Source: a virus. Taken from it: a stretch of 25,617 nt of DNA. The notes beneath the pieces are model-generated. The model had not been told where the DNA came from. It was given only the letters and a program-made list of their open reading frames with translations, and ran no database searches. Position 1 is the first letter of the stretch, and each line of letters begins with the position of its first letter. The position numbers and the translations under genes are program-made. The stretch spans positions 1 to 25,617 of IMG/VR virus record IMGVR_UViG_3300028895_000633. One strand, 5' to 3'. Of this stretch, positions 1 to 7,851 are shown piece by piece.

Positions 1-1
1 C

Positions 2-217
2 CGGCTGAAAACGTCGATCCTCTACTACCTCAACGCGGCCAAGACCTGGGGCCTCGTCGGCCCCGATTACCGCATCATCGGCCGCGCCGGGGCCGCCCAC
101 GAACACGGCGAACGTTTCCGCGGCGACCAGTACCCCGAGCGCCCGTTCATGTCGACTGCCCTGGAGAAGATCCGCCCGCGACTGTCCAAGTTCTGGGCTC
201 GCTCCGTCCGTTACTGA
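2..217 (+). CDS. C-terminal fragment of a phage neck / tail-completion protein (HK97 gp10-like)
   Basis: The reading frame is open from the left edge and ends at TGA 215-217, giving the last 71 residues of a protein whose start lies outside the window. The end carries a RPFMSTALEKI segment followed by a basic tail. A 'RPF-hydrophobic-x-x-AL' motif close to the C-terminus is typical of HK97 gp10 and related virion morphogenesis proteins, which join head and tail. Its place just before the tail tube gene fits that role. The fragment is short, so the family call is tentative; a different tail-completion protein is possible. Confidence 0.6.
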   Translation, partial: RLKTSILYYLNAAKTWGLVGPDYRIIGRAGAAHEHGERFRGDQYPERPFMSTALEKIRPRLSKFWARSVRY

Positions 218-304
218 CCCAAACCACCCAACCGCCGAGAAGAACCGCCCAACCCCGCGTTTTCCCCGCGTTGCTGCCAACCACCTAACACAAGGGGAAA
301 ACAC

Positions 305-724
305 ATGGGATACCGTTTAGGACTCGACTGCAAGCTCTACTGGGGCACCGCCGGCTCCACGGCGGCCAACCTGGTCGACAACGTCCGCAACGTGACGCTT
401 AACCTCGAAAAGGCCGAGGCCGACGTCACCACCCGCGGGGCCAACGGCTGGCGGCAAATGGTCTCCACGCTCAAAGAGGGCAGCGTGGAATTCGAAATGG
501 TCTGGGACCCGGCCAACGCCGCCTTCAACGCCATCAAGGCCGCCTGGTTCAACAACACGGCCGTTGCGTTGGCGGTGCTCGACGACGTCGCCGGCGCGGG
601 CCAAGGCCTGGACGCCGATTTCACGATCTCAAACTTCTCCCGAAACGAGCAATTGGAAGAGGCGGTTACTGTCACGGTTACCGCCAAGCCGACCTACAGC
701 ACCCGCGCGCCGGCCTGGGTCTGA
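305..724 (+). CDS. Phage major tail tube protein
   Basis: A 139-residue protein that most likely forms the tail tube stacked below the head of a long-tailed phage. The C-terminal part (about residues 100-132: DFTISNFSRNEQLEEAVTV and then alternating hydrophobic residues with AKPTYS) resembles the strand pattern of tail tube proteins, in which a 'phi-x-x-F-S-R-x-E-x-L-E' stretch precedes the last beta strands. The start is ATG 305, 4-9 bases after an AAGGGG ribosome-binding site. Position between the neck-like fragment and the chaperone/tape-measure genes is the usual tail tube position. No transmembrane or signal segment is visible. The exact family is inferred from pattern, not from an alignment. 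Confidence 0.7.
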   Translation: MGYRLGLDCKLYWGTAGSTAANLVDNVRNVTLNLEKAEADVTTRGANGWRQMVSTLKEGSVEFEMVWDPANAAFNAIKAAWFNNTAVALAVLDDVAGAGQGLDADFTISNFSRNEQLEEAVTVTVTAKPTYSTRAPAWV

Positions 725-748
725 GCCCCGACATAGGAGGCCCACCCG

Positions 749-1420
749 ATGGCCCACGCCACCCATAACGCGGTAATCGAGATCGGCGGACTCTCGATCC
801 AGTCGTCGATTATCCGGACCGAGTCCGCCCAACTCGCCGCCGCCTTGACGCTGCCGGTCGCCAAGGCGGCCGTCAACTGGACCGCCGCCACGTCGACGAT
901 CACCGTGGCCGACGACGACGCGATCGCCGCCGGCGACTGGGCCGACGTGTTTTGGTATAGCTCCACCAGCGGCTGGGGCTGCCGCTACGGGTGCGACGTC
1001 GTTTCCATCACGCCCAACGGCGACAACTACGACGTCACGCTAGCCAACGGGTCCGGCGACTCGCTGCCGACCCAATACTCCTACGACACCTACGGCATCA
1101 GCCCGATCCTTGCCCCCTGCGCCAACGTCGACCTGGCCTTCGACGGCGACCAAATCAAGGCCGCCGCCGCCCACATCAACCTGGGCGGCCACTGCCTGTT
1201 CAAGTCGTTCGACGGGTCCGGCGACCAGGGGGCCGTCCACAACCGGCTTCTGTTGCCCAACGAGGCCTGGTTCTACGCCGACGAAATGGGCCGGACCAAC
1301 CCGCTGGCCGGCGACGACGTGGTCAACGTGGTCGCCTCGAACCTCTCCACCACCACCACCGCCAAACTCAAGCTGGCCGTCCTGCTCGACAACGACTACG
1401 TCCCGGCCAGCGGCGGATAA
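749..1420 (+). CDS. Phage structural protein, first copy of a tandem pair
   Basis: A 223-residue protein of unknown function, 25 bases after the tail tube gene. An excellent AGGAGG ribosome-binding site (735-740) precedes ATG 749. It shares its whole length with the next gene: both begin with an IEIGGLSIQSxxIRTE-type segment, both carry LAPCANVD near residue 125 and both have a long conserved C-terminal half (GGHCLFKSFDGSGDQG, LLLPNEAWFYADEMG, VVNVVASNLSTT). It has a beta-rich, low-charge composition, and the tail-gene context suggests a virion component such as a tail decoration or a second tube-like subunit. I do not recognise a named family. Confidence 0.75.
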   Translation: MAHATHNAVIEIGGLSIQSSIIRTESAQLAAALTLPVAKAAVNWTAATSTITVADDDAIAAGDWADVFWYSSTSGWGCRYGCDVVSITPNGDNYDVTLANGSGDSLPTQYSYDTYGISPILAPCANVDLAFDGDQIKAAAAHINLGGHCLFKSFDGSGDQGAVHNRLLLPNEAWFYADEMGRTNPLAGDDVVNVVASNLSTTTTAKLKLAVLLDNDYVPASGG

Positions 1421-1444
1421 CCACCAACACAAGGAGCCATCACG

Positions 1445-2092
1445 ATGGCCAATGCCACCATGTCCTCGGTCATTCAGATCGGGGGCCTCTCGATTCAATC
1501 GACGCTCATTCGGACCGAAGGGGCCCAGCAATCGGCCGAACTGACGCTGCCGGTCGCCAAGGAGTCCGTAACCTGGACCTACGGCACCCAGACCGTAACC
1601 GTCGCCACGCAGACCTACATTTCCGCCGGCCAGTGGGCCGACCTGTTTTGGTACGCCGACGGCGTCCTGCAGTGCCGCTACGGCTGCGACGTCGTTTCCG
1701 TTACGCCCAACGGGTCGAACTACGACTACGTCCTGGCCAACGGGTCCGGGACCGCCCTGCCCGCCACGCCCGACGACGCTACGGTCTACCTGGCCCCCTG
1801 CGCTAACGTCGACATGCTCTTCGACGGCGACCAAATCAAGGCGATCGCCGCCCACTGCGACAAGGGCGGCCATTGCCTGTTCAAGTCGTTCGACGGGTCC
1901 GGCGACCAGGGCGACGTCCACAACCAGCTTCTCTTGCCCAACGAGGCCTGGTTCTACGCCGACGAAATGGGCCTGACCAACCCGCTGGCCGGCGTCGACG
2001 TGGTCAACGTGGTCGCCTCGAACCTCTCGACCACCGTCGAGGCCACGTTCAAGTTGGGCATCCTCCTCGATAGCGACTTCATCCCCAGTTGA
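1445..2092 (+). CDS. Phage structural protein, second copy of a tandem pair
   Basis: A 215-residue paralogue of the preceding gene, 24 bases downstream with its own AAGGAG site before ATG 1445. The C-terminal 80 residues are nearly identical to the first copy, and the DNA there (about 1860-2035 against 1190-1360) differs at only a modest number of positions. The N-terminal halves are more diverged (for example TYGTQTVTVATQTYISAGQ here against TAATSTITVADDDAIAAGD). This points to a tandem duplication, with the 3' half kept alike by recent duplication or gene conversion. The function is unknown. The paired arrangement next to the tube gene suggests two related virion subunits. Confidence 0.75.
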   Translation: MANATMSSVIQIGGLSIQSTLIRTEGAQQSAELTLPVAKESVTWTYGTQTVTVATQTYISAGQWADLFWYADGVLQCRYGCDVVSVTPNGSNYDYVLANGSGTALPATPDDATVYLAPCANVDMLFDGDQIKAIAAHCDKGGHCLFKSFDGSGDQGDVHNQLLLPNEAWFYADEMGLTNPLAGVDVVNVVASNLSTTVEATFKLGILLDSDFIPS

Positions 2093-2258
2093 TTTTGGTT
2101 GACTGGTGACCGAACCGAAGCCGGGCCGGTTCCGAAGCCCCGAGCCGCTTACGGCATCCCGCCCGGGTAGTGAATGAGGCCCCGACCGACCAGGGGAGGG
2201 GAAGGACCGGAGAAGAGGCATTTTCCGCCATCCCCACACCTTCAACGAGTTTTGCATA

Positions 2259-2807
2259 ATGTCCAGCTTTACCGACCAAAACGGCCGCCAGTGGACGGTC
2301 TCGATCACCGTGGCCGACGTCCGCCGGGTCCGCGCCCGGCTCGACGTCGACCTGATGGAGGTTTTGACCTCCGACCTGTTGCAGCGTCTCACCCTCGACC
2401 CGGTCGCGTTCGTCGACGTCCTTTGGGTCCTGGTCGAGCCGGGCGTCGGCGAGACGACCGACGAGCAATTCGGCCAGGCCCTGGCCGGCGACGCGCTACA
2501 GGCCGCCACCGACGCCTTTCTCGAGGCCCTCGCGCTTTTTTTCCCGGGCCCCAAGAGGGCCGTCCTGCTGGAGACGATCGCCAAGCACAAGCAGTATCAG
2601 GCGAAGGCTATCGAACTCGCCTCCTCGATCCTCAAGAGCCCGAAGATGGACCAGCGGATGGAGGCCGAGCTAGCCAAGACGGAGGAGGAGATCGACAAGA
2701 TCCTTTCGACCCCTGGCGAATCGTCGCCGAGTGTGCCGGAATCATCGGAGTCGACCCCGCCGGATGGACCTTCCGCGATCTCGTCACCGCCACCAACGCC
2801 CGAGTAG
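2259..2807 (+). CDS. Tail assembly chaperone, short form (gpG-like)
   Basis: A 182-residue, mostly helical protein between the tail genes and the tape measure gene, which is where siphophages encode the chaperones that coat the tape measure protein during tail assembly. Residues 1-150 look like normal coding sequence, ending in a charged helix (EAELAKTEEEIDKIL). The last ~30 residues are low-complexity Ser/Pro/Glu, as expected for a frame read past the useful domain. The -1 frame becomes clearly coding at the same point (see the frameshift product). The start is ATG 2259. Upstream bases 2093-2258 hold no gene, and no strong Shine-Dalgarno site lies next to the ATG. Confidence 0.7.
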   Translation: MSSFTDQNGRQWTVSITVADVRRVRARLDVDLMEVLTSDLLQRLTLDPVAFVDVLWVLVEPGVGETTDEQFGQALAGDALQAATDAFLEALALFFPGPKRAVLLETIAKHKQYQAKAIELASSILKSPKMDQRMEAELAKTEEEIDKILSTPGESSPSVPESSESTPPDGPSAISSPPPTPE

Positions 2808-3007
2808 CCCACGACTGGAACCGGACGGCCCACCTGCTGGCCATGCTCCACAACTGCAATTGCGCGAAGAAAAGCGACTGCGTAACCCCGAGCCAGATGA
2901 ACCCGACGGCCGAACGACCGCAGCCCGACGACTACCACCCGCCCTGCAAGGCCCACTGGGACGTCTTGCGCCGCGTGATGGTCGGAGATAGCCCAGGAAC
3001 GGATTGA
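2259..3007 (+). CDS. Tail assembly chaperone, -1 frameshift product (gpGT-like)
   Basis: The -1 frame relative to the short chaperone encodes an unmistakably protein-like segment from about 2714 to the TGA at 3005-3007: WRIVAECAGIIGVDP, then FRDLVTATNARVAHDW, then RTAHLLAMLHNCNC. This resembles the C-terminal T domain of lambda-type GT proteins, where 'G-I-x-P-x-x-x-T-x-x-E-L' is followed by a helix ending in W/N and a hydrophobic 'A-x-L-x-A-x-x-x-N' stretch. The segment has no ATG or GTG of its own near its start, so production by a -1 ribosomal shift from the upstream frame is the simplest reading. The fusion would be about 249 residues. It would help recruit the tape measure protein during tail assembly. 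Confidence 0.65.
2709..2717 (+). other. Candidate -1 frameshift site for the tail chaperone
   Basis: The zero frame reads ACC-CCT-GGC here, and the coding signal in the -1 frame starts at TGG 2714. A tRNA-Pro in the P site on CCT could re-pair with CCC one base back, giving ...STP-WRIVAECAG. This is not a classical X-XXY-YYZ heptamer, so the exact site is uncertain. It is chosen because the zero frame looks real up to this point and the -1 frame looks real after it. Confidence 0.35.
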
Positions 3008-3143
3008 CGATTGATGATTGCCGATTGTCGATTGACGAAGGAAGAACGCGAAACGCCGCCCTTCCCACTTCAACAATCATCAATCATCAATCGGCCATCA
3101 TCAATCAACCCTTCACCCTTCACCCTTCACCCTTCAAACTTCC
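3004..3143. repeat. Composite heptamer element: inverted TTGNNGA/TCNNCAA arrays plus (CCCTTCA)4
   Basis: Five TTGNNGA heptamers (3004-3038) are followed by a 31-base spacer. Then come five heptamers of the inverse type TCNNCAA (3070-3104; one reads TCGGCCA), four CCCTTCA heptamers (3109-3136) and AACTTCC (3137-3143). The next gene starts at ATG 3147. The TGA that ends the chaperone fusion (3005-3007) lies inside the first heptamer. A 55-base stretch (2998-3052) recurs without a mismatch at 23348-23402. The two arms could fold into a long imperfect hairpin. Confidence 0.9.
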
Positions 3144-3146
3144 GCC

Positions 3147-5468
3147 ATGGTTAGCGCTTCCTCCATCAAGGCCGGGGCGGCCTTCATCGAGTTGTACCTC
3201 AAAGACGGCAAGGCCGCCGCGGGCCTTCGCATGTGGTCCAAGAAGCTCAAGAGCTTCGGGGCCTCGGCCACGGCCATGGGCAAGTCGATGCTGGCCGCCT
3301 CGGCCGCCATGTCGGCCCCGCTGGTAATCGGGGCGAAGGCGTTCGCCGATTTAGAGACGCAAATGGCCGCCGTCTCGACGATGCTGGCCGAGCCGGAAAA
3401 ACACCTCGAACACTTCAAGACGGCCGTTTCCGACATGGCCGTGGAATTCGGCGAATCGACCGAGACCCTCAGCAAGGGCCTTTACGACATCCTCTCCGCC
3501 AGCGTCCCCGCCGAAAAGGCCCTGGCCGTCCTGGCCGTCTCGGCCCGCGCCGCCAAGGCCGGCATGACCGACACGGGGACCGCCGCCGACGCGATCACCA
3601 CCGTTCTAAACTCCTACGGCCTGGCCGCCGAGAACGCCGGCGACGTCTCGGATTGGCTTTTTAGTATTGTCAAGAAGGGCAAAACTACGTTTGGGGAGTT
3701 GGCCCCGTCGATCGGCAACGTCACCACGATCGCAGCCCAGGCCGGCGTGGGGCTCGACGAACTGGGCGCGATGATCGCCACGCTGACCCGCAACGGCATC
3801 AAGACCGACAACGCCCTGACGTCGGTCAACGCCGTGATTACGTCGTTCTTGAAGCCGTCGAAGGAGGCCGCCCAGTACGCCGCCGCGCTGGGGCTGAACC
3901 TCTCCTCGGCCACGCTCGAAAGCGAAGGCCTGGCCGGCGTGATGGCCCGGATTGCCAAACTCCCGCCCGACGCGATCGCAAAACTCTTCCCCAACATCCG
4001 CGCGATCAAGGGTATTTTGCCGGCGCTGAAAGACCTGAAGGGTTTTGCCGCCGACACGGCCGCCATGGCCGGCCGGACCGGGGCGACCGAAGAGGCCTAC
4101 GCCAAGATGGCCGCGACGCTCTCCCACGCCTTCGGCCAGGTCCGCGAGGCCGGCCTGGCCGCCTTCCGGGCGATCGGCGGCGCGCTGGCCAAGCCGCTGG
4201 CCAAGATCGCCGTCTCGGTCAAGAAGTTCGCCAAGGGCCTGGCCGATTGGATTTCCAAGAATCAAGGCCTGGTCGTCACCATCGCCAAGGTAACCGCCGC
4301 GGTCGGGGCGATCGGGGCCGGCCTGGTCGCCCTGGGGACGATCGCCACCGCCGCCGGCTTCGCCCTGTCGGGCCTGGCCACGATCGTCTCGGTCGCCGGG
4401 ACCGTGCTCGGCGCGGTCGCCGCCGCGATCGGCGCGCTGATCTCGCCGGTCGGCCTGGCCGTGGCCGCGATCGTCGGCCTGGGGGTCCATTTCGCCAAGA
4501 CCTCCGGCGTGCTTGGCAAAGCGGTCGATTGGATCTCGGCCAAGTTCGCCGAACTGGCCGGCCGGGCGTCGACCACCTTCGGCGCGATCGGCAAAGCCTT
4601 TGCCGCCGGGGATCTCGGGCTCGCCGTCCGCGTCGCCTGGGCCTACATCAAGATGGAATTCACCGCCGGCATCAACGCCACCAAGGCCTGGCTCACCGAC
4701 TGGAAGCATTTTTTTGCCAATGTGATCACCGAAGCCCATTTCTCGATCTCGTCCCGCCTGGTCAAAATCTGGTATGGGATGCAATCGACCTGGACCACCG
4801 TCTCGGCCAACATGCAAGCCGCCTGGGCTAAGTTCTCCGGCTTCGTGGTCGACAACTGGACGGCCACGCAGCGCTTCATTTCCCACCGGGTCGTTGAATT
4901 AATGGCCCTGGTCGACGACTCCTTCGAGTTGGAAGAGGGCAAGAAGGCCGTCGACGACCGATACGACAGCGCCCGGAAAGAACGCCAAGGCCAACGCAAG
5001 GCCGACCTAAAAAGGATCAAAAAGGACGCCGCCACCCGCCAAGCCGAGATCGAGGCCAACAAGACCGGCGCGCTCGACGCGCTGGAAGACAACCGCCGCC
5101 GCGCCTACGCCCGCCGCCAGACCGCCCAAGCAAAGCAACTCGCCGAACAAGAAAAGGCCCTGGCCGACGCCAAGGCCGAATGGGAGGCCGCCGTCGCGAA
5201 GGCCAACGCGTTGGCCAACGAAGCGCCGAAGGCCCCGGGGTCCGGCGACCCCGCCGGCAACGCCCCCGACGCCCTGGCCGGCGTCGACCAGGCCGTCCGC
5301 CTCGCCGCCGACTCCATCCGCGGATCCTTTTCTATTCACGCGTTCCGCGACCAGTACAAGCCGGCCGCCCAGAAGGCCGCCGAACAGACCGCCAAGAACA
5401 CGGCCGACATCGCCGAGAGTACCCGCGCCATGGCCGAACGCGCCGCCCTGGCCGCCACCTTTGCTTGA
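3147..5468 (+). CDS. Phage tail tape measure protein (TP901 family)
   Basis: At 773 residues this is the longest gene in the window. The tape measure protein sets tail length and is threaded inside the tube, then ejected into the host envelope at infection. Residues about 60-330 have the TP901-type tape measure core (FADLETQMAAVSTML, ETLSKGLYDILSASVP, ADAITTVLNSYGL, FGELAPSIGNVTTIAAQAGVG). Residues about 373-450 form a run of Gly/Ala-rich hydrophobic segments that may insert in membranes. Residues about 600-690 are a highly charged coiled coil. ATG 3147 follows the pyrimidine-rich heptamer array and has no Shine-Dalgarno site, so translation may depend on coupling to the upstream gene. At 773 residues it is on the short side for a tape measure, suggesting a fairly short tail. 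Confidence 0.92.
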   Translation: MVSASSIKAGAAFIELYLKDGKAAAGLRMWSKKLKSFGASATAMGKSMLAASAAMSAPLVIGAKAFADLETQMAAVSTMLAEPEKHLEHFKTAVSDMAVEFGESTETLSKGLYDILSASVPAEKALAVLAVSARAAKAGMTDTGTAADAITTVLNSYGLAAENAGDVSDWLFSIVKKGKTTFGELAPSIGNVTTIAAQAGVGLDELGAMIATLTRNGIKTDNALTSVNAVITSFLKPSKEAAQYAAALGLNLSSATLESEGLAGVMARIAKLPPDAIAKLFPNIRAIKGILPALKDLKGFAADTAAMAGRTGATEEAYAKMAATLSHAFGQVREAGLAAFRAIGGALAKPLAKIAVSVKKFAKGLADWISKNQGLVVTIAKVTAAVGAIGAGLVALGTIATAAGFALSGLATIVSVAGTVLGAVAAAIGALISPVGLAVAAIVGLGVHFAKTSGVLGKAVDWISAKFAELAGRASTTFGAIGKAFAAGDLGLAVRVAWAYIKMEFTAGINATKAWLTDWKHFFANVITEAHFSISSRLVKIWYGMQSTWTTVSANMQAAWAKFSGFVVDNWTATQRFISHRVVELMALVDDSFELEEGKKAVDDRYDSARKERQGQRKADLKRIKKDAATRQAEIEANKTGALDALEDNRRRAYARRQTAQAKQLAEQEKALADAKAEWEAAVAKANALANEAPKAPGSGDPAGNAPDALAGVDQAVRLAADSIRGSFSIHAFRDQYKPAAQKAAEQTAKNTADIAESTRAMAERAALAATFA

Positions 5469-5480
5469 TTGGATGCCCCC

Positions 5481-6287
5481 ATGGCCGTTACGGTTAGCGA
5501 AAAGATCAACAGCCGGTCGACGACCGAATCGTCAGCCATCTACCGCTACAACGTCCACGGGACCAACGACGAGCCGACGGCCCGTTTCGCCCTGCTGGCC
5601 GCCGCCCCGGTCCTGGTCACCGTCGGCGGCCTCTCCTTGGTCCGCCAGAAGGCCAGCCTAGACTACATCGGCGACGGCGGAACGGCTCACCTGTGGAATG
5701 CGGCCGTTTCCTACGGCTACACCGCCCGCAAATCGACCGGCGAATCGTCCTACTCGTTCGCCACCGGCGGCGGGACCGAGACCCGCTTTCAGGCCGACGA
5801 CGAAACGGTCTACGTCCCCGCCGGCGACCCGACACCGAATTTCCAGAAGGCGATCGGAGTTGACGAGGAGGGGAAGGTCCAAGGCTGCGACGTCATCGTG
5901 CCCAAATTCGCCTGGACCGAAACCCACTATATTATCGCCTCGGCCGTCGACGACGCCTATAAGGCCACCCTCTACGGCCTGACCGGCTGCAAGAACGACG
6001 ACACGTTCCGCGGCTTCGACGCCGGCGAGGTGCTCTTCCACGGGGCCGACGGCTCCCAGCGCGGGGAAGAAGACTGGGCCATCAATTTCAGCTTCGAGGC
6101 CAGCCCCAACGTCACCGGCCACACGATCGGGACGGTTACCGGTATCAACAAACTCGGCTGGGACTACCTCTGGACCCGCTACGCGACCGATACCGACGCG
6201 ACCGCGAATATCCTCATCAAGAAGCCGATTGCCGTGATCGTCAACAAGGTGGTCCCCGACGGCGACTTTTCCAACCTGGGGATTTGA
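5481..6287 (+). CDS. Conserved phage tail protein (distal tail/baseplate region)
   Basis: A 268-residue protein starting at ATG 5481, 13 bases after the tape measure stop. A TTG 12 bases earlier is also in frame, but ATG with MAVTVSEK is more likely. The C-terminal part has a segment GEVLFHGADGSQRGEEDW, an NFSFEASPNVTG stretch and WDYLWTRY, followed by KKPIAVIVNKV and a final GDFSNLGI. I associate this layout with a conserved protein directly downstream of tape measure genes in similar phages. It probably belongs to the tail tip or baseplate, but I cannot assign a specific role such as Dit. Spacing of 3 bases to the next gene indicates one transcript. Confidence 0.7.
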   Translation: MAVTVSEKINSRSTTESSAIYRYNVHGTNDEPTARFALLAAAPVLVTVGGLSLVRQKASLDYIGDGGTAHLWNAAVSYGYTARKSTGESSYSFATGGGTETRFQADDETVYVPAGDPTPNFQKAIGVDEEGKVQGCDVIVPKFAWTETHYIIASAVDDAYKATLYGLTGCKNDDTFRGFDAGEVLFHGADGSQRGEEDWAINFSFEASPNVTGHTIGTVTGINKLGWDYLWTRYATDTDATANILIKKPIAVIVNKVVPDGDFSNLGI

Positions 6288-6290
6288 GTC

Positions 6291-7319
6291 ATGGCCCACG
6301 AAGGCAAACGCGTCAAACAAGGCGACAAGCTCGAGATCCCCGCCGACTGCTTCAATACCTGGCAGAAGACGAGCCAAACCGTCCGCCGCCTGACCCGCTC
6401 CCCTTCCTCCAGCCTCCAGCCTCCGACATCCGGCCTCCCCACCACGCTGATCAAAAACGACTCCGGCGCCGACCGCTCCCGTTTTGATGTTCTCGCGATC
6501 GGCCCGACCGTCTCCGCCTCGGCCATCACCCCGCTACACAACCTGCTGGCCTACTGCAATCAGCCGATCCCGACCGGCCACGCCCCGGCGACCCACTACG
6601 GACCGATTGCCGTCCTGGCCGAGCCGATCGCCGACGGCTCGATCGGCCGGGCCTGGTTCACCGGCCCGTGCCCCGTCCGGCTCGATATGACGCCCACCTA
6701 CGCCGCCTACTGCGACCGGGCCCGGTTCGACGGCTCCGACCTCACCCAACTCGTCCCGGCCGAGTACGGCCCCGCCGAGCTTCTTAGTATCGAAATTGAT
6801 GGAACCGGCCAGTATTGGGCGACCGTGTTGCTCAATCAGGGCCGCGCCCAACCGGTCCACTTCGAACTCAAGACGACCTTCACGAGTGGCCAGGCGACCG
6901 CCTACGCCCGCTACCCGAGCGGGGCCGGCTCCTGGACCACCGACACGTCGGAAGAGTTTACCGTCCACGACACCCGCGGCGACCGGGTCGGCCGCGCCCG
7001 GATCTCCGACGCCCTCCACGGAAGCCGCGGCATCGCGCTGTTGTGGCCCGAGGAGGCCGTTTTCGAGATTTTCGACTTCCAAGAGTTGGCCCGGGAGATC
7101 ACCTGGTCGGCCGACGTCGACTTCGACTATTCCGCCTACTTCGCCGCTACCGTAATCGACCACTGGGACGGCCTCCACCCCGACCCGACCGGGGCCGGCA
7201 TCACGATCTACCAGCCAGGCGGGGTTGCCCTGGCGATGTTCCACGGCCTGGCCGGGGCCGGCGGCATCGCCCGCCGCGGCGACGACGGAAAATACCGCAT
7301 CACCCAGCAACACTGCTAA
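6291..7319 (+). CDS. Phage tail-tip/baseplate-associated protein with in-frame heptamer insert
   Basis: A 342-residue protein starting 3 bases after the previous stop. Its N-terminus (KRVKQGDKLEIPADCFNTW) and the central segment YGPIAVLAEPIADGSIGRAW followed by GPCPVRLD match a conserved tail-region protein type that follows the preceding gene in related phages. The specific function is unknown; it may carry part of the receptor-binding or baseplate assembly. Residues about 38-49 (SPSSSLQPPTSG) are low-complexity and are encoded by a tandem heptamer array, so a short repeat has expanded in frame in the linker between the N-terminal domain and the rest. The ORF remains open throughout. Confidence 0.65.
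   Translation: MAHEGKRVKQGDKLEIPADCFNTWQKTSQTVRRLTRSPSSSLQPPTSGLPTTLIKNDSGADRSRFDVLAIGPTVSASAITPLHNLLAYCNQPIPTGHAPATHYGPIAVLAEPIADGSIGRAWFTGPCPVRLDMTPTYAAYCDRARFDGSDLTQLVPAEYGPAELLSIEIDGTGQYWATVLLNQGRAQPVHFELKTTFTSGQATAYARYPSGAGSWTTDTSEEFTVHDTRGDRVGRARISDALHGSRGIALLWPEEAVFEIFDFQELAREITWSADVDFDYSAYFAATVIDHWDGLHPDPTGAGITIYQPGGVALAMFHGLAGAGGIARRGDDGKYRITQQHC
6402..6436. repeat. Tandem heptamer array inside a coding sequence
   Basis: Five 7-base units run without a gap: CCTTCCT, CCAGCCT, CCAGCCT, CCGACAT and CCGGCCT. Because 35 is not a multiple of 3, the array must have arisen with compensating bases, or be exactly tolerated by the surrounding frame. It encodes a Ser/Pro-rich linker. Its unit size matches the intergenic heptamer arrays elsewhere in the window. 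Confidence 0.75.
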
Positions 7320-7323
7320 GGCC

Positions 7324-7851
7324 ATGGCCCAACATCACGGCTGGTATCCCTGCGGCCGACTCTGCCACAACTGTACGTTTCGCTGCGGCCAGCCCCACAC
7401 ATTCGAACTCGACCTGGGCGCGGGCGGCTGGACGCCCGTCAATTGCGCCTACTGCCCCAACGTGGCCGGCCTGTTCGATCTGGCATTCGAGGGATTCAAC
7501 ACCCGGGCGAACGAGTACGCGCCCTGCGTCTGGACCTATTCGGTGGGGTCCGCCTGCACCTGGAACCTCGTCGGGATCAATCGCGTTGCCCACCTCTACA
7601 TCGAACTAAAGGTCGGGGCCGCCTCCCCCTGGTATTGGGAACTGTTGGTTTCCCTGTCCGACGACTGGTATTACCGCCGCTCGATCGCCCGCTACCGCGG
7701 CCCGAGCCGGACCGCCGACGATTGCCTATACGACCTCGACCCGGCGACCAACAAGATCACGCTGACCAAATACGGAGCCGAGAACCACGACGGCTCCGTC
7801 TGCACCGGAACCCTCCCGCCCACGGTAACGATCGAGCCCGTTTACCCATGA
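7324..7851 (+). CDS. Cysteine-rich phage protein, unknown function
   Basis: A 175-residue protein from ATG 7324, 4 bases after the previous stop. The N-terminal 45 residues contain six cysteines (C10, C14, C17, C21, C41, C44) spaced like metal-binding knuckles (CGRLCHNCTFRC and CAYC). The rest alternates aromatic and polar residues (TWNLVGI, WYWELLVSLSDDWYY), which suggests a beta-sandwich like those in tail fibres or carbohydrate-binding modules. The last codons overlap the next start as ATGA. I do not recognise the family. Its position at the end of the tail operon suggests a tail-tip or host-contact protein. Confidence 0.6.
   Translation: MAQHHGWYPCGRLCHNCTFRCGQPHTFELDLGAGGWTPVNCAYCPNVAGLFDLAFEGFNTRANEYAPCVWTYSVGSACTWNLVGINRVAHLYIELKVGAASPWYWELLVSLSDDWYYRRSIARYRGPSRTADDCLYDLDPATNKITLTKYGAENHDGSVCTGTLPPTVTIEPVYP

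Noticed and set aside
2537-2543. T-TTT-TTC heptamer as the chaperone frameshift site
   Set aside because: It is in the correct phase, but a shift here would translate about 57 codons of unnatural Gly/Arg/Gln-rich sequence before the GT-like part, while the zero frame still looks real there.
1040-2590. A 516-codon open frame on the - strand
   Set aside because: It lies opposite four well-supported tail genes, is full of Gly/Val/Arg low-complexity sequence and has no ribosome-binding site. It is an artefact of GC-rich codons on the + strand.
3004-3143. Short regular repeats that might be a CRISPR array
   Set aside because: Units are 7 bases and contiguous, with no unique spacers. No cas genes are present.
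3606-4886. A 426-codon open frame on the - strand
   Set aside because: It is antisense to the tape measure gene, with Gly/Asp/Arg-rich composition and no recognisable domain.
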